Source: Ulota crispa (lineage: Eukaryota > Streptophyta > Bryopsida > Orthotrichales > Orthotrichaceae). Taken from it: a stretch of DNA of 64,000 bases. Shown here one piece after another: positions 12,135 through 24,749 of the stretch; the stretch's first letter is position 1, and the number at the start of each line of letters is the position of its first letter. Both the position numbers and the translations under genes were made by a program. The stretch lies in assembly GCA_963920765.1 (NCBI GenBank), contig OY987244.1, forward strand, positions 7,814,501 to 7,878,500, written 5' to 3'. The notes beneath the pieces are model-generated. The model did no database searches and was not told where the DNA came from. It was given only the letters and a program-made list of their open reading frames with translations.

Positions 12135-12328
12135 CTACAGTAGTGCCTGGCTACAATGAACTCTGGTTAGGAAAACGCTTGGTTAAGATCATTGTCCCTG
12201 ACATGGAAGTAGCCTAGCAGGTTCAATATTGGGGAGCTGCAAGGGGTATTTGGCTACAATGATTACTCTCTTAAGATGAAATGAATATTCTGTCTGGATA
12301 CCTTCATCTTAGCCAGGCACTATTGTAG
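12135..12328. mobile_element. Short inverted-repeat element, 194 bp
   Basis: The ends pair: CTACAGTAGTGCCTGGCTA at the left, and CTACAATAGTGCCTGGCTA when the right end is reversed. The middle has further partial pairing (TGGTTAG, CATTGT). I could not find a clear target duplication, so the superfamily is open. It is probably a small MITE. Confidence 0.55.
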
Positions 12329-12552
12329 TTGTTTTGGATTTGTAATAACCGCATGAAAGGTTTTCCAGACAATGGTACTTGCATGTAAGGTTGAGACCCA
12401 AGCAAATCCTAAAACTTGCTCAATGTTGTGTTGTTGTTGGTCAAATAATTTGCTGCAACGTGCTACTCAAATATGCCATAGTATGCATGATTTGAAAATA
12501 TTCCACAACTAAAACTAATATACATATTTTGCTATATCTCTTGTACAATTGA

Positions 12553-12875
12553 GGCCTGGTTCAGACTAGCAACCGGCCGAGACACGGAAATTGGTACCCC
12601 GTCTGGTGTTTTGCCCAATAGAAACTTTCCGTGTAATCACGTGTCATCCAAGAGTGTGCCTCTACCGAACAAGTTTGGTACCACCCTTGGAGCAAGCCCC
12701 AAATCTTCACTATCTTGACCACTGACATGGCTATGTAGGGTGGTCCCCATGGTGGTGAAGATGGATGTAAAAGTATCGGACAAACCCGCAGTCTAAACCC
12801 AACAGTGGAGAAAAACCAAATTTCAACCAATCACGTTTGAGAAGTTTTTGACCGGACGCTAGTTTGAACCAGGCC
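12553..12875. mobile_element. Harbinger/Tourist-like MITE, 323 bp
   Basis: Terminal inverted repeats GGCCTGGTTCAGACTAGC and, reversed, GGCCTGGTTCAAACTAGC, flanked on both sides by TGA (12550-12552 and 12876-12878). Ends beginning GGCC with a 3-bp duplication resemble PIF/Harbinger elements, although their usual target is TTA or TAA. The end sequence GGYTCAGA is shared with the element at 41497-41879. Confidence 0.65.
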
Positions 12876-13341
12876 TGACTTAAAAATGACCTAGGATTGC
12901 TACACTGAATATTGCATTTAGTTGCCTTACCTTGGAAAGTTACCTCATAACTCATCACTTTGGTTACTTGGAGGTGCACAAATCTCTTTAGATATTAGGA
13001 TGTCACACAGTCTAGGACATGGACACTACTAGTTTGTTTTTTGTGTAATTTCATTGTTATTGCTAGGCCCTTAAAAGTGATCATTGCAATAATTATTGAT
13101 GAAAATCAATGCAATAAATGTAGGACTTTGTATATTGTAAAATGTCAGGAAATTAGTATGGAGCAACCTAAACACAATATTTAATGTAGTTTGAAGTGAT
13201 CCCCCTCCGCCACTTTGTTAAGCAGTGCCGCTTGATTGTACTGGCGCCACACCTCTGGTGTGAACAGGCAGTCCCAAAGTAAGCTTACGTGTCTTGCACT
13301 CTCCATGGTGTGTGTGCAAAACAAGCACCCAAATAAAACGA

Positions 13342-13653
13342 GGTAAAATCTGATGGATACCCCTAAAGTTTGTTATATTTATACAAATATCCCTAGTTTT
13401 TCAGAAATTGCACAAATATCCTTGGACCGTAATTCCCAAGTGTTTGTTTTGTTGTGTAAGTTATTTTTTTCTCCTTTTGTGCGCACACTATTTCTTTTCC
13501 ATAGCACCATGTGCACAAAATGAGAAGGAGGTGGCTTGTACAACAAAATAAATTCCTAAAAATTATGATCCAAAGTTATTTGTGCAATTTCTGAAAAAGT
13601 AAGAGTATTTGTACAAATATAACAAACTTCAGGGGTATCTATCAAATTTTCCC
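13342..13653. mobile_element. Foldback MITE, family B, copy 2 (Mutator-like)
   Basis: A 312-bp inverted repeat, the same length as copy 1. Ends GGTAAAATCTGATGGATACC and, reversed, GGGAAAATTTGATAGATACC. Flanked by 9-bp repeats ATAAAACGA (13333-13341) and ATAAAACAA (13654-13662), one mismatch. It shares with copy 1 the strings ATATCCTTGGACC and TTGTTTTGTTGTG and a central GTGCGCACA stem. Confidence 0.85.
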
Positions 13654-13686
13654 ATAAAACAATGCGCACTGCTTATAAATTTCTTA

Positions 13687-13930
13687 CTCCTGCCGTCCCA
13701 AATAATTGCTCTTGTTTTTTAGTGCAACACTTTTGCACTACTTCCATTAATTTGTGTTGAAAACAAAAAAAAACATGTGAATTCAAAATCTATCCTACAA
13801 GAATCAATGCGTTGCATAAGTTTACCCAAAAAAATGGAATCGGGTACAAGAAAGATTTCCCACACCCACCCTAAACTAATGAAAAAAAATTAGGGATTGA
13901 ATGTGGAGGATTATTTTGGGATAGAGGAAA
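13687..13930. mobile_element. Stowaway-like (Tc1/mariner) MITE, diverged
   Basis: Flanked by TA on both sides (13685-13686 and 13931-13932). Left end CTCCTGCCGTCCCAAATAAT; right end reversed TTTCCTCTATCCCAAAATAA. These are diverged forms of the Stowaway consensus CTCCCTCCGTCCC. Length 244 bp, non-coding. The end match is weaker than in the copy at 42347-42707. Confidence 0.6.
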
Positions 13931-14048
13931 TATTTACTTAAAACATCCACTGTGGAGTGTGGACATGATGGTCTCAAATACAAGAGCATTGCCACCATAG
14001 GACGGTCAAATGCCTATGCAAAAGCCACTTCCCAAGGCTCAGTATAGC

Positions 14049-14978
14049 GGCCCCCAACAAAGATTGCCTGGCCAGCCTTATTTCATTGAGAGGTCATGTC
14101 ATTTTGATATGAAAATGAGGTCAATTGGCCTTTGTTTTTTTGCATTTTTAATATTTCATACTTACCCCAGTTCCAACCAAGTATACCAAATTTCAACCTC
14201 AAAAAATCAAAATCCAAATTCTGATAAATTGTTTTGTGTCACAAATCATGGTTTTACATGGTTTTACAAGAAAATTGATTGATAAACATTGATGATGAAT
14301 TTTGGAGATTTGATTGCAAGGGTATGAAGGTAGCATCCATACGCACATCCATATGAAAATCTTCCATGCTATAAAAGAATCCTTTAAGTAAAAAAAAAAT
14401 TGATCTTTGAAGAGTTTAGTGTGACCCGTGATATGTCGAAATTTTGTAAAATAGATGTTTTCTTATTATAATCAAATTTTGTTATTTAACTTACACATTG
14501 TGACTAAATTTGTACCTTTGAACATGCAATTGTGTTTCTTTGGTGAAAAACTAACTAAAAATTAAAAGTATCTATTTTACAAAATTTGGACATATCACGG
14601 GTCACACTGAACCCTCAAAGATCAATTTTGTTTTACTTAAAAGATTTTTTTATAGCATGGAAGATTTTCATATGGATGTGCGTATGGATGCTACCTTCAT
14701 ACCCTTGCAATCAAATCTCCAAAATTCATCATCAATGTTTATCAATCAATTTTCTTGTAAAACCATGTAAAACCATGATTTGTGACACAAAACAATTTAT
14801 CAGAATTTGGATTTTGATTTTTTGAGGTTGAAATTTGGTATACTTGATTGGGATCGGAGTAAGTATGAAATATTAAAAATACAAGAAAAAAACAAAGGCC
14901 AATTGACCTCATTTTCATGTCAAAATGACATGACCTCTCAATGAAATAAGGTTAGCCCGACAACCTTTGTTGGAGGCC
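14049..14978. mobile_element. Large foldback element, arms of about 400 bp
   Basis: Two arms (about 14049-14450 and 14570-14978) are near-perfect reverse complements, for example GATTGATAAACATTGATGAT on the left against ATCATCAATGTTTATCAATC on the right. The loop between them is about 100 bp. The open frames on the two arms (14010-14282, 14586-14825) are products of the symmetry, not genes. The outermost ends are uncertain: weak pairing may continue to about 13980 and 15060, and no target duplication was found. Confidence 0.75.
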
Positions 14979-16679
14979 TCTGTCCAATGAGAGGGCCCAA
15001 TCAATTGGGAACCCCCACCGTGGGTCGGGAGGTTGGGATCTTTGCCAAAATTTTGGCAACTGTTAATTCCTAAATCCTACCATTAAACTAAATTACCAAA
15101 TTAGCCAACTCTAATTAATGCGTAACGTGGCTTCTTTTTGTTCTTTTCAAGCAAGCTTCACAGAGCAAGTTACCCCACAATCATTTTAGGACAACTATTC
15201 CTAAATTGACTATTTTTCAATAATAAAGGACAAAATTACTCTTACATTGAATACTTCTACGGGCTAAGCTAAATGGAGTTTTTTGATATAAATCTTAAGC
15301 TATGCCACATGGAATCACCACTGACTATTTGGCTTTGCTATATGAGGCAACAAACTAGTCCGCACTAATAAAAAAATCTATTCTAAAAATAATTTCTTTT
15401 AAAATGAAAACATATAGTTTTTTTTAATGATACCCTTGATTCAATTTAACCCCAAAAGTTCATTGTTTCTACAAAGGACAAAATGGTTTTTAAGCAAGCA
15501 TATTTTGTTAGGACTTTTGATCAATTTTTTTGGAATTTTGATCCTAAAATAGAGTTTTGCAAGGGCTACATGGCGGTATAATTTTTATTAAAACTGAAAT
15601 TATAATTCAAAGGTTATTAGTGTTTCATCCGTTTTTTTGTTCAAAGGGCAATTTGAGTAGATCGTTTTCCATTGATCTCTCTCAAAAGCAACCAATGAAG
15701 GCACAATCCTTCATTGTAGTATAGCCAAAGCAATAGTGTTTTAGATAAACACATTATTGTTTATGATAAATACAATAGCATTTAAAATGCAATAGCTACT
15801 GAAGATTTGATTTTTTTAATATTTTTTTTAAGATTTTCAATATAGGTAAGGTCTTTCAATCTACAACCTAGATTTTTATAATTCTAAATTAGCCCACAAA
15901 AATTTGGTTTGCAAGAAATCTTGATGTCATGTGAATTTCAATCACTTGTTTGCAATGTAGTGGCATGTAGGGTGTGTTCCATATCTTTTTTGGTCTTGAA
16001 AATTTGTGGGAATATGCCTAACATGATTTAAAGCATGTTGGATAGTTGTTTACAACACTCAATCATGTAGCAAATAATGCTCACAATATACAGTCAAAGA
16101 AGTCTAAGGACATAAGTCAAAAAATCTTTCATCCTAACTTCAAATTATCATATCTCTCAATCCGTATAGTCAAATGTCATGAAATTTTCATTGTGGTTCC
16201 TTCCAAAAGTCTAATATTAGATCCTATAATTAAATCTGTAAAAAATAAAAAAAATTCTCTAGGGTTCAAAGTTTTAAAATTATCAAAGTTTTAAAATGAT
16301 AATTTTGAGAGTTTATTGAGAAAAAACGGGATTGGGCATTTTGGGGTTAAAGAAATATAGTCGAGAGTATATATATTTCAACCTTTCTTCAAAAGTTTGT
16401 TTCATTTTTCTTCAAAGAATCATATTGAATTATGTGTTAGCAAATAAAGTGCAAGGTCAGCTGGAGGTTTTTCTGATCCGGCCTTGTAGCTTTTTTGCTA
16501 AATATATGTTATGAAATAGAGTGTGCATTCTTGATTTTTATCAACTCCACAACTACTTGGAAACTAAAAGTTTTTGTAGCTTTTATCTTATTAATGGAAA
16601 TTGAATGGTTCAAAGCTTTTCACCTATATATATATCTAAAGAACTAATTTTAAAAATACAAACTTCAAATGTAATTTTT

Positions 16680-18260
16680 AAAAAAGTTTTTAAGCTGTCC
16701 GGGCTGCCCTAACCCGAGCAAAGAAAATAATAGATCATGCAATAACTTTTGAACCATGTAGTCAAAAGTTATGAAAATTGTTGGGCCTTAAAGCTACTCC
16801 TTGGGTACTTCATGTGTGAAAATAAATAAAAAAACAAATGAAAAACCCATTTGTATGACTTGCCCAAAATTGCTAGAATGCCAAAAAACGCTACTTGGGC
16901 CTTGAGGGGTTAAACATGTGCTTATTTGAAATGCATCAAGTTTTACCTTTTGCTGACTTTAATCTCTAAGCGCCTAGTCCAAATTTATGCCGTGTGGGAC
17001 CCCATTGTAAACTATTTGGCACGGCAAGTTCAAAAACAACATTTGGAAGAGTTAGCCTTTGAATTTGCATAAGGCTTAGGGTCCGCTGCTATATGAAAAA
17101 AAAAAATTGGTGATTATTCATTGCAAAAATCAAAAGATTATAAAGTTCAAAGACAACAAATTGGTGAATATGGAGACACTAGATTTGGGGTGTTGAGGCG
17201 CTGGGGCGTTCAGGGGTTAACAATCATTGATACATACAAATTTGGTCAAAAGTTGGATTTAACCCATTAACCCCTAAATGCCCTAGAGGACCAAAAGTGT
17301 CCTTGCATGAATTCAAAGGCTTGTTTAAGGCTCTGGATCTAATTTTTGGATCTTGCTATTAACTACAATTTTGAAGGCATTCAAGCTGTTCATGTCATTG
17401 AACTAATGGAGAGCCAAGACATATGTTCTACAAGTGCCTCAAGAGATTTGATTGGGTGAAACACCATACGGGGCGTGATGGCAAACAAAGTTTTACAAGC
17501 TGAAACTGATCAATATCCCTTACAAGCTTCCTTGTGTGTGCTTTGTGGTAGCGGGAAATTTGTTACCAAAGGTTCAAACATGTTCTAAACTCTTGTTGTG
17601 GCAACCCTCACCAATTGTGCCGGTCATCGTTTTCCATGCAATAGCATTTTGAAGCCCTAAAACTTGACATAAAAAGAAGTATAACCTTCAATGATTTGCA
17701 AGTGTGTTCATTCACATCTAATCTTGCTACTCACAAAAATTGAGATGAATTAGGGGCATATAGAATTTTGTAAAAATTATCAAATGACAACTATGTACCA
17801 AAAATTGAGATTTTGTCATCACATGTTGTTTGATCAAATGTTATGATCTCCCATCTCCAATGGTCAACTGTTCCCTAAATTTGCAAACTAGTTCTTGAGT
17901 AGGTGTTTCACCATTTTCAATGGTCACTTTTTGTGAATCATGTGATTGACTGAGATACAATACATCAAAGTTGTAAGTCTCCCAAAACCTTGATTTTGGT
18001 GAAAATGGCATGGGTGCTTAGGGGTTAAAAATGTTGATATTTTGTATCCATTCTCATGTGCTATGTATACAGATGAGACACTTGGGTAGCACATGAATCC
18101 CATTGGAGTTGAAAATTTCAAAGCAAGTCACAAACACACTATTGGTCAATTAGTACTTTTGGGGGGATTTTTGGCATTGGTCATAAAGCCATTTCCTTCA
18201 ATTGCTAAATGGTCCTGAAATTAATTCAACTTTTTTGGTAGGGAACATCCTTAAGGGGTT
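16680..18260. repeat. Dispersed repeat with TTAACCCCTAA motifs
   Basis: This stretch contains several GGGGTTAA or TTAACCCCTAA blocks (near 16910, 17215, 17270, 18025, 18260) and a block with GGACCAAAAGTGTCCTTGC near 17290. Similar text, TTTTAACCCCTAAAGGACCA followed by TTGTCCTTGC, occurs near 31215-31265. No protein domain is recognised. It may be a fragment of an old element or of a former gene family; boundaries are approximate. Confidence 0.35.
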
Positions 18261-20034
18261 AATTAGCTATAATTCAGGTTTAAGTGGAGCACCCTCCCTC
18301 CTCTCCTCATTTAAATTGGCCATGATTGAAACTCGGCTAGATGCAACCAAATGCTTCAAATTTTGATCACTTGTTTAACTTTCTTTTCTTGCTCTAGATA
18401 TGCCCAATTTCCCCTTCATTTCAGTTACTACCAATTCCAATTCTAACCATCCACAATCAATCTAATTGACTTTTGTGTTGTTTTCAACTTATTTAATTCA
18501 CATTTAAAAAAACTATGGTACTAACAAAAATTAAAATTAAAATTAAGAAAATTGAGCATATCCAAAATAAGATTGCTCGATGCCAAAAAAAAAAGTTAGC
18601 ATATGCCTTATGTGATCAATTAGTCATTGCAACTCTAAGTTGGGCTCAAAGTAATTGTTACTGACTTTACTATTTGGGTCTTATATTTGTCTGCCTAACC
18701 AAACTCCTTAGCCCCTTTGAAAAACAAGGAGAAATATGCATATACAAAATTCCTCCTAGCTAAGATACGCCTAATATACACATCTAATAAGGGCTTCTTA
18801 ATGTAAAACGTTCTCAAAAGTATTTAGAAGCCAATCAATTGCAATAGTTTTTGGTTTACATACTTATTTTACTTCCTCCTCTAGGCCATCAAAAAGCAAG
18901 CAAAACCAACTCAACGATATGAATACCGATACAAAGTCAGAACGGAAGGAAATTTATAATCAGGAGCTGAGCTGACAGCGACAACATGATAAGCTTACTC
19001 ATGCATGCATGCAGCAGGAGTCAGTCTGCCGCCCCACAGCCACCCCACAGCTTTTCAAAATTTGAATCCCTGACGAGTGACGACTACTTACTACCATGCA
19101 GTGTTCACACTTCACACGTGAACATGTTGTGTCTAACTTGAAAAATAAAAGAAAATAAATCTGCAAAAAAAGTGAATACCAGTATTTTGATTTGATTTTT
19201 CGAAACTTTAAAAAATGTTTTTGACCACTTGCGATAATAATGAAAATCACATTTGGGGATCACTGCTATCCCATGGCCTCATAGCAGGACTGTCTTGGAG
19301 AAATGAATGAGTATTTGAATTTCAAAGACAGGTTTCTTATCTCATGAAAACATATGCATCTAACTTACCTCCCAAAGGAGCAAGCACCCCTCCAGAAAAA
19401 GCAGAAGTAAGATCTACAAAGTTGAATTTTATACTACTTTAAGGCAATTTGTCCATATTAAATTAATGGACAAAGGAAAAAAATACTTGGAAATACGTCC
19501 TGATGTCTAAAACATGAATCATTTTGAAGCAAAAAAAAATTGCGCTTTTCTTCACAGTCATGAGTAGTTTTTAATTTTACGCAACTGCTTTTGTAGTTAT
19601 ACTGTTTTTATGTTTGGTTTTGAGGTCTTTTTTATTATTGATGGTGAAAATCACCTGCTGTTTAATTTTGTCAAATTCTTTTTTTTGATAACGTAGAACC
19701 AAATAAATATATTTTCTTCACCTTGAGACTTCAAATATTTTTTGAAATAAACTCAAAAATTTACGGAAGTAATATACCATAGTGCTTTACATCCAAAATG
19801 GTTGGGTGTTTAGAGATTGAATGCTGTCCTTTTCATCACCCACAAGTATTCACATGATTTTCGTGATGGATTGGTAAATTTTTGTATATTCATTAGTTTG
19901 TTTCTATAATAGTCTGCCTTTTGCCCAAACGTATTATGTAGTTATGAACCTATGATAGTGTTATAGTAAATAGGGAAATTCAACACAAGAAAGTTTAACG
20001 TAATTGCCACATGTCAGGTATGCATTGGCTAAGG

Positions 20035-20439
20035 GAATTGATATATGCACATCAGGGGATTGATATTTGCAGACTGGTTCAGGGTAAATTTTAGATATCT
20101 ACCATCATAAAGCTAAATTTGAGAATTTTGAATTGAGATTTGGACTAAGAGACCATGATATAGTCTAGAATCATAAAAAAAAGTTGTAATTCATCAACAC
20201 CCAATGAAAAAGTTTAGATAGGGAGAAAAGTGTTACTTTTACTTTTGTTTGTAAAAAAAATAAGCTTTTTCATTGGGTGTTGTTGAATTGCAACTTTTTT
20301 ATGGTTCTAGACAAAATCATGGTCTTTACATCCAAATCTGAGTTTAAAATTCTCAAAATCAGCTTTATGATGGTAGAAATCTAAAATTTACCCCTGGGAG
20401 GGTGTATGCACACCCGTTCGTGTACAAATAACAATTCCC
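20035..20439. mobile_element. Foldback MITE, family A, copy 2
   Basis: A 405-bp inverted repeat related to 3093-3491 over its full length: both contain TAAATTTTAGAT, GAGACCATGAT and CACCCAATGAAAAAG with their complements. The ends are GGGAATTGATAT and, reversed, GGGAATTGTTAT. The flanks ATTGGCTAA and TTGATTAAC resemble each other only roughly, so the target duplication has decayed or the ends were altered. Confidence 0.7.
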
Positions 20440-21127
20440 TTGATTAACTCTTAAAACTGTAGCATACATGGCATCAAAAGAAGATTGATTTGGTTTTCAT
20501 AATGTTTTAAGGTTTTTGTGATTTTATATAAAAATAAAAAATGCGCCTGTAGGCAATAATATCATAATATCATGCAATAACACAAATTTGTGCTAAGGCA
20601 ATAACAAAAAGTAGAAACGTTCCTACTGGAACACTAGGGGCGAGTTTTAACTTCAGTTCTAATATTCATACTCCTGACTTTTCAGCTCTCACATTCTTTA
20701 GCTTTCTTCTATCATTGTTGTGCAAGGAACCTTTCCTCTGGTACATAACAATAAGGTAGAAAACCTTAAAAGTAAAATTGTAACAAAAAGAGGACTCTTA
20801 AAACTCTAATTGATGATTAAGCACCCCTCAAAAATGGTTAACATTCATTGCGAAAACTCAACCTTCTGACAATAAAACTAGGGCATGGATTCTATAGTCT
20901 ACTAGTTGGTCTTGTCTACTTTTGCTTATAGTGCTCAAATGTTATTCCTAAAGAAAATATAATAAAATGAAGGGACTTACAAAACAAATGTTACTAACAC
21001 AATTATGCTTGCTAAGGAACTTTGCTTAGTTATAAATCAACACAACTTATATCATATTGAACTTGCCATGATAGAAATCATCCAAGTATCTATACTACTA
21101 GGTGGGAGGATTTTTCTTACTCACTAC

Positions 21128-21310
21128 ATGTCCTTTTTTAAAACTTTCCAAATTTTTTTGTTGTAAGTTGAAGCAATAAATGACACTCTAGATATAAAAT
21201 ACTAAGCACCCTCCGGCCATGTCCTTTTCCAAAATCTTTTAGAAATTTTTGGTGGAAATTGAAGAAATAAAGGATGCCCCAAATATAAAATACCAAACTT
21301 AAGGCCCTCC
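21128..21310. repeat. Two-copy degenerate tandem repeat, about 95 bp
   Basis: CATGTCCTTTT at 21128 and again at 21220 starts two related units; each continues with TTGAAGNAATAAANGA, then ATATAAAATAC and a CCCTCC block. No coding content. Confidence 0.5.
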
Positions 21311-22096
21311 AATTATGTTTAGAAAACCAACAAAATGTCAAATGCCCCCCAATATAGTGCTAAAAAGAGGACCAAAATGATTATGCATCATAATTAGATT
21401 CTAAACCAATTGTAAGATATTGATTTTTTGTAAAGTTAAATGTTACATTACCCATGGGAAGTGCACTATACATGATGTTCGTGGGTAGCGTGCGTTTAAG
21501 CCCTTATAAGTGGGGGCTATGTAGGTAAAAATTTGTTTTCTATAAGGCTATATTTACCTATATTTCTAAATTTGACAATTTTGTGTATCCTAGGCTTCAT
21601 TTGAATTAAGTTCTTATGATATTTTTGTATACCCTATGTTCATTATAAATATACAATGACACAAACAAAATCACACACATGTAATCAAAGACCAAACACT
21701 TCAAAACATAAATTTTAACCAATTGCATAATACTTCAAACAAGAACTTGAGAGAAAAAAGAACTCATGGAAAAGCATGTAGTACACCTAAAAGTAGATTT
21801 GTAAATTCAATATAGGATGAAGGAAAAAGTACTGAAACCCATTCCACTTCAACCACAAACTCTTTTTAACCTTAGCATACGTCTAACCAAATCACAAAAC
21901 CTACCAATTTTTTTTTGTACTACACTAGCATGGAGAAATGAGTTTAGATGAAGACATAGGGTGTACATGAACTTTGCAACAAGTGCATGTTCAAAACATG
22001 CATGTGTTTAGACACAATACAAAGCATTTACAGACTTAACACGACTACATCCTATATTGTTGCAGCTTGGATTCCTTTGCTGTGAACTCACAATCT

Positions 22097-22131
22097 GTGT
22101 CACCGACACAATTTGTGTCACCGACACAATC
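22097..22131. repeat. Short palindromic direct repeat
   Basis: TGTGTCACCGACACAAT occurs twice in tandem (starting near 22096 and 22115). Each unit is itself an inverted repeat (TGTGTC / GACACA). The function is unknown and it may be chance. Confidence 0.4.
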
Positions 22132-23639
22132 CATGTTCAACAAACGCCCTCAACTGCCACATTTGCTTCTAAATCCAAAAAAGAGTGACCCAATGGTGCC
22201 AATTACGCATCGAGAGACCGAGATAGAGGGAGAGTTGCATAATTGGAAATAGACAATTTGCGTATTCAAAAAAATGGAAAAAGCAAGAAATTTCGACGCA
22301 TGAAATTTGAAACAAGCAAAAGAGATGAGAGCAGTCAAGAAATAGAGTTGCAAAAGTTGGGACTGAGCCAACGAGAGGGAGAATGCGTACTTGCAAGCTG
22401 CAAGGGGCAAGCAGGCAAACAAGTAAAGGAGCCCAAGGTCAACGCAGCTAGCAGGGACTGAGTTTTGGTTGTCACCTCGCTTGACTGCGCTGATGAGAGC
22501 ACGCAGAGATATCATAGAAAGTGGGGGAAATGAACCCGTGCACAAAAATAGCGTTGCACCTGAACCCTTAAAAGTCTAAAAATTGCACACGAATAGAAAG
22601 TATTGTTGCAGAATCTGAGATAAACCGTGTAATCAAAACCACAAAACATGCAAGTGTAAAAGTGGGAGTTGCTAAAGCACGATCCAACCCTCAAACTCCA
22701 TGCTAACCCTTAGCCCAGGCCACAAGCCCGTAAATGAACAACATGGAAGCTTCATCCACGTACCCAATCTTGTACAATACATCATTTATTAACCCTACGA
22801 CCCTAAGCTATTGCTGAATATATCTGACATTGGATACTTGGACAAGGATCAAACATGGGATAGTTTGTCATACCCAAAACATGGGATACTTTAGCTAACC
22901 ATTAAATAATTAAAATACACCCAAGAAAAGTGTAGATTTTGTTTTTTGAATATTGGTAAGGCTATTGTACAACTAATTTTTTTTATAATTCTCATTATTA
23001 TGACCTACCCTTCATTATTTATAAAGAGACCACACCCATTTCATTGATGCTTACTTTTTATAAAGACATGTCAAAAATTTAGGACCAAGGCAATTATAAT
23101 AACCCTTCATTAGATTGCACATGTCCAATAAAAAAAAGAATTGCACTCCTTGTGAAATTACCCAACCATGTCCAACTCGTGCAAAGGCACACATACTAAT
23201 ACTTGTATATTTTACAAGTTTATAGGTCTAAAAGCTAGTAGCTAGTCACAAAAAAATGGAGGACTACACAACTCCAAATTAGACGCTCATTATACCGATC
23301 AAACCAATATGTGAATCCCCTATGTATAGCTTCCATATTTTAGACTAAGATTCAAATAAAAACAATTCATGATTTGCCTTTGATTTATAGTTCGTTCACA
23401 TTCTTAGTTAGTATATTAGTTAGTAGTTTCTCTTATCACCTTTCAATCTTGATTGTTGCATTCGAAAAGGATTTCATAATTTTAGATTTGATATTCTAGT
23501 GATACAAATTATTCTACTACATTTTCCTCCATGGTTCAAAATGAAGGTTGCACAACCTGAGTATTCTAAATTTGAATTCAAAGGAGGGGTTAAGTTTTAC
23601 ATTGAAGATATTTGGGCCCATTGAAAGAACACATGTAGA

Positions 23640-24749
23640 ACGGCCAACCTCAGTACTTTTGCTTGGGCGGAAGAACAAAGTCATAACTTACTGCCCGAAA
23701 TTATAGCCGTTGAAGCTGCCAGGACCTAAAGGGCCTGAATCCGCGCTCTCGCAACTTCAACGCTCATTTGAAAGGCCAACAGAAAGCCGCACCTTTCATC
23801 GACTCGCTATTCATCCGTGCGTAGGCGCCCCGTACGTATCTCGCCCGTGTCCAGTACGTCTCCAGACTTCTCACGCTTATGCCGTATAGGGCTTTCCATC
23901 GTACATACGGTCCGTCTTCTTCTCGGACAAGGCTGCTGCAACACTCCCAGTCCCACACACGCCGCCGCTGTCCAACGGCGATGGTCTCTCCGGCGCCGCG
24001 CCCATTCCCGTTCGTTCTCTCTCTGCTTGATCGTGCCGCAAAGGTGGAAGATCGAGCCATCTCGGCTATCAACCGGTCCATTGATGAGTCATTGTAGCTG
24101 CTTTTCGAGAGAGCTGTTTTGCGAGGTTTAGGGTGGAGAGCTCCTGCTGCATGTTATTGACGGCAGCAAGCCCGACATTGTATTTTCTGCAGTTACAGGA
24201 AGAATTATTGCGTAGCGTGTGTGTACTTGTGTCGCTGTTTTCTTTTATGGAAGTCGGTGATGCAGAAGGGAGCTCACTTGCGACTAAGCTGTAGTTTAGA
24301 CTCGCTGCTGGTGTGTATCAACCTTAATTCGAAGTAGGTCGAGTGTGCTTGGTTGGTGCGCTTTCTCTCGTGCTGTGAAACGAGCTGATTGAACGATCTC
24401 TGAAGCCAATGAGGCCATAGCTGCGTCATTACAGCGGGGCTGGGAACCATAGCACTCAATGCGAAGTGCTTTGCCAGATTTAAGGGTGACGAACATGTTT
24501 GTTGTGAGAGCTGCAAGGACGACATTGATGTTTCTGAGATTGTTGCAGGAATAGTTGTATTAAGGAATAGTTGTATTAAGGAATGTTTGTATCTTTCTTA
24601 CTTCTATTTAGGCAATAGAAGGAGCTAGCTTGTGACTTGTAGTTGTTGTTAAGAATCCTATTGATGTCAATTCTGAGTAGCTCCGGTGAGCTTGTTGTCA
24701 TGGAGAATAGGTGTTAGAAGGATTGAATTTGTTGTGACTATCTTCAGAC
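23640..24749 (+). promoter_or_regulatory. Upstream region and probable leader of the CSLD gene
   Basis: G+C content rises from about 23640, well before the CSLD start at 24750, as expected for a promoter and a long 5' leader. I saw no unambiguous TATA box. Short upstream open frames lie in it, for example an ATG near 24247 followed after about 15 codons by TAG, which would matter only if this part is transcribed. Open frames of 60-105 codons on both strands near 23764-24131 show no domain. Confidence 0.4.

Larger units (their letters stand above)
7865..23640. other. Long gene-poor, A+T-rich spacer
   Basis: Nearly 16 kb without a recognisable gene. Open frames here are short, have A+T-rich codons and show no domain I know. 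Much of it consists of short non-autonomous elements listed separately (11607-11918, 12135-12328, 12553-12875, 13342-13653, 13687-13930, 14049-14978, 20035-20439) plus a tandem duplication at 21128-21310. The stretch 22067-22700 is somewhat richer in G+C and has small open frames on both strands, but nothing I can name. Confidence 0.55.

Noticed and set aside
14010-14825. Two open frames of about 80-90 codons
   Set aside because: They lie on opposite arms of a perfect foldback; each is a by-product of the inverted repeat.
22150-22545. 131-codon minus-strand frame rich in Phe, Leu and Ser
   Set aside because: Hydrophobic but without a recognisable domain, start context or splice support; it may be the complement of A/G-rich noncoding DNA.
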